From Moringa oleifera (Eukaryota > Streptophyta > Magnoliopsida > Brassicales > Moringaceae): DNA of 64,000 nt. A model generated the notes under the pieces. That model had not been told where the DNA came from, did not search any database, and saw nothing but the letters and a program-made list of their open reading frames with translations. The stretch is taken from NCBI GenBank assembly GCA_021397835.1, contig JAJFZO010000049.1:1989001-2053000 (forward strand). The letters run 5' to 3'. Shown piece by piece: positions 12,601 through 25,112 of this stretch (positions within the stretch are counted from its first letter, which is position 1; every line of letters starts with the position of its first letter). The position numbers were made by a program, and so were the translations under genes.

Positions 12601-15257
12601 ATTTGAGGTTCCAAAGTGTAAGAATAAAAAATCATCTGTAAGAAATATATTAGCAAGGATAAGATTAATAAACCAACTCTACCAAGAATGACAACGAGAA
12701 ATATATAAGATTTTGGTATATGTTTAACATACAAGCACAATAACTGAACATCTTCTGTCTTCCCAATTTACTAACCAAATCTTTTCCCAAAGGACGAAGC
12801 TGCAGCCAATCATGTTTTGTGGGTACCCAAGCTGCTACTAGATCTTCATATAAACTCATCTGCACCGAAGACAAGGTTTTTCATCACAAAATTGGTAATT
12901 TCTCCCTTGCATAAATTTCTAAACGTCTCATCTTAAATGCAGAGTATTTCACTCAAAAAAGAACTAAATAAATTTCATCCCTACTCCTAAACCCTACTCT
13001 TCTTCATCTATTTTGCTCTAACCCTAGAAAGAGGGCCTCTTTGGTCTCACCTCAATATAATCAGTCTCCTTCACTCATCATTTATCAAAAAGAAGACACC
13101 CTAAGTCAATAACATTCTAATGGAGACATAATATCTGACCTCAAACAGGATGTGAAAATGTATAGATATTTCACCATCAAGGACAACTATGGCACCCCAA
13201 AGAAAATAAGATGCATTTAGAGAGAGAGAGAGAGAGAGAGAAAGAGAGGTGCAAGAAAAAAGAAATACCAAAGTGTTCATCTCTAGGGCAAACAAAAAAA
13301 GAAGTGGTAATACAACCTGGACAGAATGAAGAGGTTTCCAGCTTAGTCCCTAGAACTTCTTATTCATGACCATAACTTTAATGTTTTTATGACTCAAGCT
13401 GAGAAATAGTGGCTTGCCTCTTTTCTACTCTTCATAAGCTCCAGAATCATCGGTTGGCAAGAACAAGCAAGAATGACAAGATCTAGCCATGCTTTGCCTC
13501 TAACTGCAATTATGCCAGTATCAAGCAATGTTCTACCATCACTTAGAATTGCATTGTTCTTAGCGAGTTCTTCTACAGTAGGTTTCTGTAGCAGATTGTC
13601 AACTAAACTGACTGCATAATTTTCAGCAAGAATCTCAGCTTTTGATGCCACAACAACACCATGATTAGAAGCTATATCAAGGGTTATTGGGACGGTAACA
13701 ATGCAAGATGCATCCTCTGGAAGAATCATGTTTGAGGCATCAAAACACGGAAGAACATCTCCAGTCATAATGAATATCCCACCTGGAAGGATTAAGACTC
13801 ATAAGCATCCATCAAAATGGGACAAAATAATTTTGGTCATTAACACAATCTCAGCATCAATGTACAATTTTGATCAGAGGTATGAAACTCAGAATAACAT
13901 ATCTTTTTTTACAGTAAACAAAGCTAAACCAACAAGGTGCAAAAATGTTTACAAACTATCCTCAGCTCTGCTCAGACATGCTCCCAAAAGCAAGTTAATG
14001 TAGATGAAAATGAGCCAAAAACAAGATAAAATATCGGGGTGGGAATTCCTGAACAGAAGGTTGTACAATTAACTTAGATGAATACTTGAAAGTGTATATG
14101 TAATAGTATATTTAGCATCTTTAACTCCTTATCAATGGAGATTAATACTGCATGCAACTTGTGGAAAATCATTAATTATGATTCTCACATTAAAAAACAT
14201 TTAAAATCTTCCTGACAGCTCAACCCAAACACACCCCTTCTTTCTGGATAAGAAAATAGAGCATAGTCATGTTAAACAAACGGGACAAATCACCTTCATT
14301 TCTAAAAGCTTGTCTTGCACAGGAAGCAATCGCAAGTATGTGGTCAAAAAGCAGCGGAACTGGCCCATCGGGGTCATCTGCTGCCAAATATGGAAGTGGC
14401 AGGAAAACTTTTCCCATAGGGTTCGCCCAAGGGACCCTTTTAGAGTCACCTCCAGCATGAAGCAATAGTATATGCTTTTTGGCCACGAATCTAACTATTG
14501 GCAACAGAGCAACCTCAATGTTGGACATGTCATCTTGCACAGAAGATTCTACACTGCAACCATTTGTAACCTGTTGATCGTATCTACCATCAAATCCAGC
14601 AATTAAAGAGTTTACTGATAGTAATCTATATTTTCTAAGTCAAACTGTTGCACAAAGGACCAATTGCTAGTACAAGCATGCGATATATAAAGTCTAATCC
14701 ACATAACGATAATTTCAACTCACAACTGTCGTCTTTCACTAATTATGACATAAGACTGTCAAATTCTGGATTCCTTGAAAGCCTTTGGTTTCAAGTTTTC
14801 ACCAGCAGTTGTTTATGATTTAGACCTTCTTGGCCATTTATAACCCTGGATCAGACGTTATATGAAGTTAAAGTTGCATCAACAAAGTTGAGTATAAGGA
14901 TGATTGAATCACCTCCGAGCCACGATCGAGTCCTAGCTTCTCATAATGCCTAGCAAGAACGTGAATGGCATTGACGGTGGCGGCACCTGAGCCGATCCGC
15001 TGCCCATCCGGGTCTGGCACAGCGAGGGTGACTGTGGAGTTGGCGATGCGACCCATCCGCTTAGCTCGCTGGAGCTGCCACTCGTACAGCTCAGCTTGCT
15101 GGGGGCTAGCAGCGGTGAGGACAATAGCGTCCCAAGTGGGAACCCTAGCCGGATGCCTCACCGACAACCTCAGATGGTACCATGACTTCCGCAGGACTGC
15201 GGCCAGGTCGGCCTTCTGTTTGGTTCTCGAGAATCGTCTGTCTCGTCCTGCTGACAT
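9674..15257 (-). CDS. FKGP: Bifunctional L-fucokinase / GDP-L-fucose pyrophosphorylase
   Basis: Seven minus-strand exons: 14913-15257, 14294-14570, 13418-13782, 12733-12859, 11622-12635, 10691-11424 and 9674-10072. Phases all agree, giving 1086 residues (Arabidopsis FKGP is about 1055). The N-terminal half is the fucose-1-phosphate guanylyltransferase, with the nucleotide-binding GGDSKRVP at about 155-162 and the conserved FCGKPWGKV stretch. The C-terminal part is a GHMP kinase: LPVRVDFVGGWSDTPP (about 746), ATP-binding PRGSGLGTSS (about 855) and GAGGGGFAL (about 1043). The enzyme salvages free L-fucose from wall and glycoprotein turnover through fucose-1-phosphate to GDP-fucose in the cytosol. 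Intron 3 (12860-13417) begins GC rather than GT, with consensus GAG/GCAAG. The alternative, reading through, hits a stop after a few residues, so the GC donor is well supported. The start MSAGRDRRF precedes the conserved KADLAAVLRKSWYHLRLSVR. Confidence 0.96.
13219..13241. repeat. (AG)n microsatellite in FKGP intron 3
   Basis: AG dinucleotide run of about 23 bases inside the GC-AG intron. On the transcribed (minus) strand it reads as a CT tract. Confidence 0.9.
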
Positions 15258-15552
15258 TGGGCGCGGCGCAGTTTCGCAGAGAAAACTTTAGGAAAGCAGA
15301 GAGTTTAAGTGCGGGGTATGTAAATGTATTCCACAGAGTCACGCTACACTCCGACAGATGGACACACAGACAGAAGACGCGGGTAATGGGGACTGGGGGT
15401 GGTCACAAGAAAATGATTCTGCATCTACCTGTGCAAGGGGGATACGGGATTGGATCCTGTGATTCTCCATCCTGTATCTACCGTGTTCACTCAGGCCTTA
15501 CTCCGACGCCTAATAAAAAGTTGGTTTAATATAAGTGCAAAAAGGTGAGCTG

Positions 15553-15626
15553 TGGCGTCGCCCGGACTCGAACCGGAGACCTTCAGTGTGTTAGACTGAC
15601 GTGATAACCAACTACACCACGACACC
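15553..15626 (-). tRNA. tRNA-Val (anticodon AAC)
   Basis: Read on the minus strand this is 74 nt with a full cloverleaf. The 7-bp acceptor stem GGTGTCG/CGACGCC has one G-U pair and discriminator A. The anticodon stem TCAGT/ACTGA surrounds loop CTAACAC with anticodon AAC at 15590-15592. The T arm contains GGTTCGAGTCC, and the A/B-box sequences are intact. No intron and no encoded CCA. It sits alone, 296 bp upstream of the FKGP start codon and on the same strand, and would be transcribed by Pol III from its internal promoter. Confidence 0.95.
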
Positions 15627-15639
15627 GGCCTGGCTTTTC

Positions 15640-16830
15640 AATGTTTATTTATAAATATTAATTTTATTCTAGCAAGCTTTACCTGCAGGTCAGTGCCACT
15701 ATTTTTTTCCTTCCATCAGTCTGAGCGATCTGATTTATTTTTATAAAAAAAAAATTATATTTTATTTTATTCAAATATATTACCCATTAATATTTTTAAA
15801 AATAGCAAAAAAGTCATACCAGTGAAAATATTTTTTTATGAAATAAATAGTATTAGATATTGATAATAACTCCTTTTAATCTCTATCTTTCATTTAGAGT
15901 AATATGTTATCTAAAAAAAATCATAATATTAACTAAATTTAATTTAGAGTAGAAGTTATTTAGAAATTTGACTTTCATTCTTTCTCAAATCAAAATTTGC
16001 TTTTAAATTATGTTCTGGCAAACTTTCATTTATTACTTTAGATTAAATTAAATTATATCAAAAATTTTAATAATGAAAAAAATTACTTGAATTTTTTTAT
16101 AAATATAAAAAATATCTAAGCTACCATTAAAAAAATTTAAAATTTTTTCAGTGCTGAAAATATTTTTTAAAATATATTATAAAAAATTAAAATTTTTATA
16201 AAATTAAGAATTATTAAAATTTAAAAGATGACATTGAACTGGAGTAATTTTAAAATATTTTAATAATAAAAATATAATTATTTTTACTAAAATTTGATTT
16301 AAAAAATCAATAAATTAAAATTTACTTGAAAATATTTTTAAAAAATAAAACTTAAAATTTAAAAGGATGGTTTACCCTTCAATTTATGATATTTTCTTGA
16401 TGAAATAGGTACAAAAATCTTGTTAATTATAAATATGGGTTAAAAATAATTTCCTAATATCATGAATATTTAAAATTATAAGATTTATATCATATATTAT
16501 ATTATTAATTTTTATATTAAAATGAAAAAAGCATACCGAGTGTAAAAGTTTATTGTTTTGATTTTATGAAGCTCACTTAATTTTATTGACAGATGGTCTT
16601 ACTAAAAAGAATTTAAAAATAATATCTTCTTTGTTATAATGTCTAACTTGTTCCTTTAATGATTTAAGGATTATTTTAGGTAATTGTGTATGATTTCTAA
16701 AAAAGTACCATTTTATCTTCAAACCAAGATGGAAAATAATTTCAGGAAATAAATTTTAAATAATTTTGTTTGAAGCACTTTATAAATAAATTTTATATAA
16801 TGATTATTTTAGAATATTATATGGTATTTG
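15640..16830. repeat. AT-rich dispersed repeat, copy A of a MITE-like family
   Basis: About 1.2 kb of extremely AT-rich DNA without coding potential. Its right part (about 16230-16378) parallels copies near 27.1 and 58.0 kb: the order taattttaaaatattttaa, then a long A/T stretch, then ttgaaaatatttttaaaaa, ending in ggtttaccctt. An internal CTACCATTAAAAAAATTTAAA segment also aligns with the other copies. The copy is diverged and its left end is not clear. Confidence 0.5.
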
Positions 16831-17220
16831 GAAAAGTTTGTGTATTTTATGAAATATGTACCAATTGAGGAGAAATTTGAACATCTGGAACAGGGTGGGT
16901 TTGTTTCGGAATCAACGGAAAAAACGACTGCGGAGCTGGCGGGTAATAACGACGACGCGGTGTTGGTGGCGGCGTCCAAGTTAAGGCAAGTTGATAATGA
17001 AGTTTCCCTGTGTCACACAAGTGTTTGTTCTCACCATCTTTTGCGCACCAACCTCTTAACCCCTTAACTAGAACAACCAATTCCAATGTCCTCAACAACT
17101 CTCTCATCTTTCGCCTTTTTTTGGCCCTTTTCTTACGCACAAACCCTGTTGGTTTCTCATTTTTTCCTTTCACTTCCACAATACAATCACAAAGAGGGAA
17201 CTAATTCTCTGTCTCTATCT

Positions 17221-17238
17221 CTCTCTCTCTCTCTCTCT
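17221..17238. repeat. (CT)n microsatellite in the WNK leader region
   Basis: CT run about 380 bp upstream of the WNK start codon, probably in the promoter or 5' leader. CT tracts near transcription starts are common in plant genes. Confidence 0.85.
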
Positions 17239-17614
17239 TTTTCTTCTTTTTTGATTTTCTTGGGGAGTGTTTTGGGGTTGATGACAAAGATGGAGATACG
17301 GGAATGTTTGATGCTGTTTGGGTTTGTGTGACAATGAAAGGATTGCGGGGCACGGAATTTGGGGTTATGAGTTGTCCAGCTGGTTCATTTCCTCGTAACG
17401 ACGTCATTATCGGATGCCGATCCCATCTGCGATCGGCATTCGATTCCTTCTCCATTGCCTCCGACGCATTGTCAGGAAAACGTCGTCAGTTTGTCCTGAT
17501 AGAGAGCCAAAGACAGTGGTCGTTTTGATCCGACCAAAGGAAATTTTGACTGAAAAAATACTCGGTGGTATTTTTTTCCTTCTCTTTCTGGTAGCTGTGT
17601 GGTTCTTGGCAGGA

Positions 17615-20600
17615 ATGAATCCTGTGCCTGGAATGGTATTGTTGCCGTTGAAAACTGGAACGTTTGGGACTACGGATTCGCATGATCCCGGAGCTGAGTT
17701 TGTGGAAGGAGATCCTACTGGTAGATATGTTCGTGTACGTAGCCATTTAATGATTTTGTTATTACTCTGTTCGAAATTAGCAATATTGTTTGGATTCTTT
17801 TTCTTTTTTCTTGTTTGGGAGTTGGGTGCTAATTTTTTGGTTAATAATTTAAGTAATTGAGATTTTTAGTTGCCGGGTGTTGCTAACTTGAAGAGTAACC
17901 CTCTATAATTTTGCTGTATCATTTGAATAAAAAAAGAGCTAGGGGATTCAGATTCGGTAGCCCATTACTTAGTTTGCTGTAAAAATTGAGCTGGCCACTG
18001 AGAATTTGATGGTAGTTAGATCAACTAAATTTTTCTGGTCATTTGCTCTATTTGAAGCTACATTAACTTTGATGACTTGAGCTTATGGATTAAGTGATAA
18101 TGCAGGACACTATATTGGCTAGCAGGTTGTCTTGTACTATATATTTGCTTTACTTTGGTAACATGGAATAGCATTGACTATGGCTAAACTCTCATCAAGA
18201 ATCTTGTGCTTTATTTGGATTTATATTATGATTGGAGCCCCTGTCCTTTTCAAGTATGATAATTCAAGCCTTTATCATTTGCTTAAGGGAGATAGTACTA
18301 TTGAGGCTAACTTTCTTAACTTTGGGAAAATCATTGAACTGAGCTATTAATTCAAGCTCCCTATGATTCAATTCTAGCTAGTTGAGTTCATGGCTGCTTT
18401 TTTATCTCTGATATAACGTTGACATTGAAAATGAAGATCATGCATTTTCATTGTCTGTTTTCTTTTTTTCTTTGAGAAAAAAAGAAAGAGATTGCTTACT
18501 AATTTCTTCAATTTTCCTTTTCTTTTTTGTAACAGTATGATGAGATCTTGGGGAGGGGTGCCTTTAAGACTGTGTATGTTGTTCAATTCTCTTTCTCTCT
18601 CTGAGAGACAAGAAATAATTTGTTTCTTTAAGGGAAATGTGTTTACTAATGATGGTTTTATCTATGCTTTGCAATGCCTTTCCTTCAGGTATAAGGCTTT
18701 TGATGAAGTTGATGGAATAGAAGTAGCTTGGAACCAAGTGAGGATTGATGATGTCTTGCGGTCGCCAGAAGATTTGGAAAAATTGTATTCTGAGGTTCAT
18801 CTCCTAAGATCATTGAGACATGAAAATATCATTAAATTCTATAGTTCCTGGGTGGACGATAAGAAGAAAACTGTTAACATGATCACTGAGCTCTTCACAT
18901 CTGGGAGTCTAAGGCTGTATGTCCTCTTGTTTTTTTTTTTTTTTTTTTGAGTCTGTTGGCTGTATATGTTGACCTGAAATAATTGTGCCCTTCTGTTATC
19001 AGATACCGTAGGAAGCATAAAAATGTTGATATGAAGGCCATAAAGAATTGGGCAAGGCAGGTTCTTCGAGGATTAGTCTATCTGCACAGTCACTGCCCAC
19101 CTATTATTCATAGAGACCTAAAGTGTGACAATATCTTTGTCAATGGAAATAATGGAGAAGTCAAAATTGGAGATCTGGGACTGGCAATTGTCATGCAGCA
19201 ACCAACTGCTAAAAGTGTTATTGGTAAGAGGGTACCATTTCTTTTCTCCAAATGGTATCTTTGATCCACTGGCATAATACCAAGTTCAAAATTTCATGCT
19301 CTTTTGTCAGGAACTCCTGAATTCATGGCCCCAGAGCTTTATGAAGAGGAATACAATGAACTTGTTGACATATATTCTTTTGGGATGTGTATGTTAGAGA
19401 TGGTTACTTTTGAGTATCCGTACAGTGAATGCAAAAATCCAGCGCAGATATACAAGAAGGTCACCTCTGTAAGTTCACTTGTCAGCTTATCACATCTCAT
19501 CCATGGGTCACTTATTTTTGGAGTGATATCTTCTACTTGACACTATGCTTAAACCTCAATGCCTTGCATTGCAGGGTATTAAACCTGCTTCCCTTAACAA
19601 GGTGCATGATCCCCAAATTAAGGAGTTTATTGAGAAATGTCTTGTTCCAGCAGCGGAGAGATTGTCAGCAAAAGCACTTCTGAGAGACCCATTCCTTCAA
19701 TTTGAAAATTCGAAGGAAAAAATACGTGATCCCTTGCAGTTACCTAACCCGAGCCCCAAGCCAAAAAATTTACCAATATCTGGGCCTTTGTCCATGGAAA
19801 TAGATACTGACTATAAGCAGCTTTCTCCAAGCACATGCACAGGAAGCAACATTGGGAGTCCGCATTTTCCACTTCCTGAATACCAAGATCCATTTTTGGA
19901 ATACCAAAGGGTCCACAAGAATAATGAATTTAGGTTACGAGGGAAGAAAAGTGATGACAGCTCAATTTCATTGACCCTGCGGATTGCTGACTTATGTGGT
20001 TAGTTAACTATGGACCTTGAAACATTGAGTTGTGTTTCTGTCTTTTGGTTATAATAATAGACTTTCTTCATATTGCAGGTCGAGTGAGGAATATACATTT
20101 TCTCTTTTACCCTGATACTGATACTGCACTCTCAGTGGCTGGCGAGATGGTTGAACAACTAGAATTAGCAGATCATGATGTGACCTTCATAGCTGAGTTT
20201 ATTGATTACCTCATAATGAAAGTTCTACCTGGTTGGAAGCCCTCATGTGATTATTCGTCAAGTGGAGCATTGAGTCCCTATGTTGAGTCCCCAAGACTTC
20301 AGACTGATAAAACCCTGGTTGAATGCCCCTGGGACTCAATGCTTAATGGCATTCCACCTGAGTTCATAGTTGAGCAAGATGTTTCTAGGCTAAACAAAAA
20401 CTCTCAAACAGGTTACATGCAAGCTTCTGAAGAGCACCTTTCTGAAAACCCTGGTAGTTCTGTTTCCCATGCTGACTATCATTCTTCTCCAAGTTTGGCC
20501 AATTTGGAAGATCTAGAATCTAATGCATCAGTTGTGTCAGAGATATTGGTTGAAGGTGCTTTGGACAAAATTGAAAAACCATCTGAATCTGGTGAGCACA

Positions 20601-20971
20601 ACCTTGGTAGAACCTCTAAAGCATTAAGTGGCTTTGCATCTGAATTAGAGCTTGGGGAGGCATGTTATGAGGGCAAACGGCAAGGAAATGATAGCAATTC
20701 TGAAGAATGTATTCCAATGAATGAAACTGCTAAGAAATCTGAGTTGCCTTTTCCCAATTTAAATGGAGTGTCTAATTTTATGAGCTTGACCCGCAGCAAT
20801 TCATCTTTGTTGTTATCTGACAAAGATATTGATGATGAGCTAAAGATGGAACTTGATGCAATTGAGGCACACTGTCAGCAACGGTTTGAAGAACTTTCCA
20901 GGATGAGAGAGGAGGCACTGGAAGCTACCAAAAGGAGGTGGTTGGAAAAAAAAAAGTTCACCCTTCATTGA
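17615..20971 (+). CDS. WNK8: WNK (with-no-lysine) protein kinase, WNK8/10-like
   Basis: Seven exons: 17615-17734, 18536-18573, 18689-18916, 19003-19223, 19311-19468, 19575-19998 and 20079-20971. The product is 693 residues and all splice phases agree. The kinase domain spans about 38-300. It has the WNK-specific lysine in the glycine-rich loop ([10 protein letters not shown], Lys51) and asparagine in place of the usual beta-3 lysine (VAWNQV). It also has HRDLKCDN (Asp167), DLG (Asp186) and [17 protein letters not shown]. After the kinase come [10 protein letters not shown] and an autoinhibitory/PF2-like domain ([18 protein letters not shown]), then an acidic linker and a C-terminal coiled coil ([21 protein letters not shown]). 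Plant WNK8/10 act in sugar, G-protein (RGS1) and flowering signalling. The start is set at MNPVPGM, because the open frame upstream looks like the pyrimidine tract and acceptor (ttcttggcag) of a leader intron. WNK8 versus WNK10 is not resolved, and the symbol is provisional. Confidence 0.92.
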
Positions 20972-21869
20972 CCAAGGGCTTTGACAAATTTTTCCTTCTG
21001 TTCAATTGTTGTTTATGTCCTCCATTCAACTTTCTGAGGGGTTGTAAAAGGAATTAAGTAACACCTCCGGTGTTGGATGCGACACTTTTTTGTGGAAGTC
21101 ATGATCCTGTCTGAACAGAATTTTGTGCTTTTGGAGCTAATTTCCGATTAACCTTGGTTGGGGATACATATGTATATAGTTTTCCATTTTTCAGATTTCT
21201 TGATATTATGGCTCCCCATTCCCCCTGCTGCTCTTTACACCTTTTCTATTCATTAGCATTGTAGATGTCATGGCAGACAGGCTGTCAGAAATGATAAATT
21301 GATGATGCTATGGTGCTATACCACCTCCATGTAGCAGGATAACTGGACCTTGAAAGACAATGCCATGTCAGCTATGAGAGGCAAGACTGGAATCCTGGCA
21401 GAAAGCTCAAGCTTCTTGGAAGTATCCTGTGCTCATTCTACATGAGTTTTTCAGATTTGGATCTTGTTTACCAAAACAGCCAAAGTCATTTCCTGCTCCA
21501 CGGAAGTAAGTTACAAGTTTGCATATCAATATCACTATTAATGAACTTTTTTGTTCATAAACCAAGATGGTAACATTAGAATTAAAAATGGGGTATCCAG
21601 AAAGAATCAGAACAATCGTAATTAATATCATAGTCTTCACAAATTGACAATCTTTATTATCAACTCAACTTCTATTGTTATACCCAAAATTGGAGTAATC
21701 ACGATGGATTACATTTAAGACTGTCACAAAAAACTCTGCATAAGAATAAGTAATCACATGTTTTTTCTCAAAAGAATTCTTGAATTAGTTCCTATAGTTT
21801 GTGTGTAGATTTATTCAATAGTTGTCAAAGTATTTCCAAAAGTACTCTCATTGTACAACTGAGGAATCA
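20972..21869. other. Tail-to-tail spacer between WNK and RPC11
   Basis: 3' flanks of two convergent genes. Only short frames are present and no other feature is recognised. Confidence 0.45.
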
Positions 21870-23655
21870 TCACTCTTCGCTCCATTTGTTTCCACATCTT
21901 TCATTCAAGCACATGTAAAATCTTGTTGCCGGTTCATCAGCCGATCTAATCTGCTCCAATCTGAAAAGAGCCCTCCCATGGTTGCAATTCGGGCACGTTG
22001 CTGTGAGAAAATAAATGATAGAGAAAAGAAATTATGAAACAGAGAAGAAAGATCCACAAAGAGAAAAACAAGAGTAACGGCACCATCTAATATGAAACAA
22101 GTAAACAAGAAACAGGAAGTAATTCCATGCCCATTAAAGGTGATGGAACTGGTGGCCAGTAACACAATTTCACCACCAAAACAAATCAGGAGCAAGGACA
22201 AAAACAACTCAGATCACACAATTCTTCCACAGCTCTGAACAGCCCAGCACATAGATTTCCATGTCACCCTCACCAAAAAGGAAGGAGCAAATAAGAACAT
22301 GCTTAGACACAGCTTTTTCTAAAATACACTAAGTCCTCAAAAATAGCAGTGATCCACCTTTTTCCCAATTGAGCAGGCAACAAGAGTAATCTAATAAGAA
22401 CCAGTGGCAATATATCACAAAATTAGACACTCTGATTAATTCAGTCAAAGTAAACTACCTACAGCCTTAGGAAGATGCGGAGAAACAGGAAGAAAATAAG
22501 TATAACGACAGTAAAACTAACAGAGCTAAAACGTGTTTCACAGGATATTCAACACTACACATAAAATAGAAGCTATGAATTATACATCCTTCAATTTATA
22601 GACAGGCATTGTACACAAACTTGAATTATCATATTGATCTGTAATACAATTTGTTATCCACAGTTTGTTTTATTTATAAAATCATCTGATTATCAGGTCC
22701 TGTGCAACATCATCATTGGTTGCTTTAAGCTTGTTTATCTAATGAGTTGTTTACTTTGCAGCCATTAAAAGTACCAAGATAAGGGACACAGACACCATAA
22801 CTCCTGGATAAGTGGCAAGATTTAAAAAATGAGCCTCAACAAGAAGGATGCCTTCTCTTCATTTCTGGTCCCTTGATTGGCTCATGTTTTCACTCTGTTA
22901 TTTCTCACTTCTGTTATCAGTACCAAGACAATAGTCAGCCCTTATGGATCAATTCTTCAGTCTAGGTTCTTCCTGCTTCTCCATCATTATTGAAGTATGA
23001 AATTCTACTAAGTTTAGGCATTAATTTCTCATCTGAGAACCCAAATAACCCTCTTTGGACCAGAACTTGAACATAAACACCAAGAATCACCAACAATGAG
23101 ACCAATCGAAAAAAAAAAGGTCATTTTTCAGTATAAGTGCACACTAAAGATTGAGAATTTACATAATAAGTTAGCACGAACACAAACATCATTCTTTTTG
23201 AAACTCATCAGTACATACAAAAGACATAACACAAGAAACAAAGGAAGCCTAGCATGTCAAAAATATATAGTATCTAAAAAAACTGGGACAATCAACCAGA
23301 AAGAACTCACCATCAGTTTCTGCTCCTCCCTTCAACATGTCCTGTTGAGTAATAATGGATTCTAGGGTTTTCTTAACCAGTTTTTGCTTTCTTTTTATTT
23401 TCACCTATTAACACAAAATAAACATTAACATCCATTCAACAATAAAAGATGACTACAAAGGCTGAAAACCATTTTAATAGTTTGCAAGAGACAAAAGCAG
23501 CTACAAAACACACACACTCAAGCACACGAATGTGTAGGTATAAATACCTTGTTCTCAATCTGACAAACGTACGGACACGTTGGGCAGAAGAAACGGCAAC
23601 TGCGCTCCCGCCTCTCGTATTGCAACATGTTCGCACAAGTTGGACAAAACTCCAT
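21870..23655 (-). CDS. NRPC11: RNA polymerase III subunit RPC11 (POLR3K/NRPC11)
   Basis: Three small minus-strand exons: 23548-23655 (36 codons), 23311-23404 and 21870-22000, joined through GT-AG introns of 143 and 1310 bp. The product is 110 residues, the normal size. The N-terminal zinc ribbon reads MEFCPTCANML then FFCPTCPYVC, with Cys 4, 7, 24 and 27. It is followed by IENKVKIKRKQ. The C-terminal TFIIS-like zinc ribbon has CPNC (70, 73) and CLNERC (98, 103) plus the catalytic hairpin QIRSADEP (about 84-91). Its Asp-Glu pair drives RNA 3'-end cleavage by Pol III, which is needed for termination and reinitiation. Both ribbons and the acidic pair are intact, so this looks functional. The exons are too short to stand out as open frames. 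In TFIIS itself the same RSADEP motif occurs, but the length and the N-terminal ribbon identify RPC11. Confidence 0.93.
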
Positions 23656-24645
23656 TGCCTATTTAACGCAGAAGCCCCCTCGAATTATCTAAGTCCGCAT
23701 AAACTGCATTGTTAATACACGAGATTTAAAAGATATATTAATACAAGGACGAATTCAAAGAACAAATACATAAGAATCAAAGGAAACCGAGAGTAGAATT
23801 CTACGGGAAAGATGCTATGCACCCGGATGGATTTCCGATTGGATCAACCAGAAAGTTCGGGTTTTGAAAACCCTAGTTGGAGCCGTTTCAGTTTCAGTTT
23901 CAGTTGGAGTTTTTCAGCAGTGAACTGCTTCTCCCTGTTTATTTTGAAGTCTCTTTATGCTTTGTGACACCAAGCAGTTACCCCCGATCTCTGGCTATAT
24001 TACTTAGTTCCCCTCCGGTCTTAATAGTATTTTAATCAAGATATTCATTTTTCAAAAAAAAAAAAATATCTCAGGTAATTTTTTAATATAAAAATCAAAT
24101 CTTCCATCTGAAGTTCTTGAAAATTGACCCATAAGGGAAATATTTTATTTGTCTATTCAAATTTAGTATAACAAGATCAAAAAAGCAAATCTATGGATAA
24201 ATTTAGGGGCATTTTGTGAAATAAAAGTTCTTTCAATTATAAAACACAAAGTTGATGATGTTGGGATTTGCTTTATTAATCACTTTTCTCCCTTAAGAAA
24301 GGCTGTAGGGGCCAATCCTGTCTCGGTCATCCTCTTTGTTTACTAAATTTAATTACTACCATCTTTTTGGATTCTTCACTCAATCACCTATCTAATTTAT
24401 ATTTTTTTATCACTAATTTACTATCCTTTTTTTTTCCCCTGATAAGTACTATTGGTCAATCATTCATATCACGAAGTTAATTAGGTTTATCTTCTGAAGA
24501 CTACATTTGTGTTTGGAATCATCTTCTGGTTGTTTGATGGGTATGGCATAAACTTGCTAACTACTCGATATTTTGATTTTGATTTTCTTTTCTCAGTTAG
24601 TTTTCCCTTTGAGCTATGCTGAGTTTCTTTTCATCAACTCCTTCA
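23656..24645. other. Divergent promoter region between RPC11 and Yippee-like gene
   Basis: About 990 bp between two genes transcribed away from each other, AT-rich in its right half. It must carry both promoters and leaders. I cannot assign individual elements. Confidence 0.5.
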
Positions 24646-25112
24646 ATGGCCGAGGTGATCGGCCCCAGGTTGTACAGCTGCTATAAGTGCGGGAATATTG
24701 TTTCCCGTCACGACGACATAGTTTCCAAATCATTCCAGGTGAAACTCTCCAATGGTTTTTCTTTTTCATTTTTTTTCCCGTCAATCTGAATACTTGAAGA
24801 CATTATGCGTTTCCCATTATGTTTCAGCCTGGTATTGTTTTCAGAGAAAAACTTTCGTGGGTCTGAATCTGCTTTTTGTTTCAGGCAGGGCATGGCCGAG
24901 CGTTTCTGTTCAGCCATGCCATTAACATCGTAGTGGGGCCTAAGGAGGATCGGCGGCTGAACACAGGACTCCACACAGTGGCTGATGTCTACTGTTCAGA
25001 TTGTTTAGAGGTGTTGGGTTGGAAGTATGAATGGGCTTACGAGGAATCACAGAAGTACAAGGAAGGGAAGATCATACTTGAAAAGTTCAAGATTGTCAAG
25101 GAGAATTGGTAG
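24646..25112 (+). CDS. Yippee-like zinc-binding protein
   Basis: Two exons, 24646-24738 and 24885-25112, giving 106 residues. The Yippee/Mis18 zinc fold is complete: CYKC (Cys 12, 15) pairs with CSDC (Cys 68, 71). Family blocks [49 protein letters not shown] and SQKYKEGK are all present. An in-frame upstream ATG at 24616 would add ten residues ([10 protein letters not shown]). The start at 24646 ([12 protein letters not shown]) is preferred because it matches the family N-terminus as I recall it from Arabidopsis At4g27740. Yippee proteins are small, conserved and probably nuclear or cytosolic, and their biochemical role in plants is unclear. Confidence 0.93.

Noticed and set aside
17414..17614. 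N-terminal extension of WNK with a transmembrane helix
   Set aside because: The hydrophobic codons are simply a T-rich pyrimidine tract ending in a good acceptor. No WNK I know carries such a helix. Kept only as a finding to check.
22225..22248. Resemblance to the miR396 sequence (ttccacagct)
   Set aside because: Identity stops after ten bases and there is no matching hairpin arm. It lies in the RPC11 intron.
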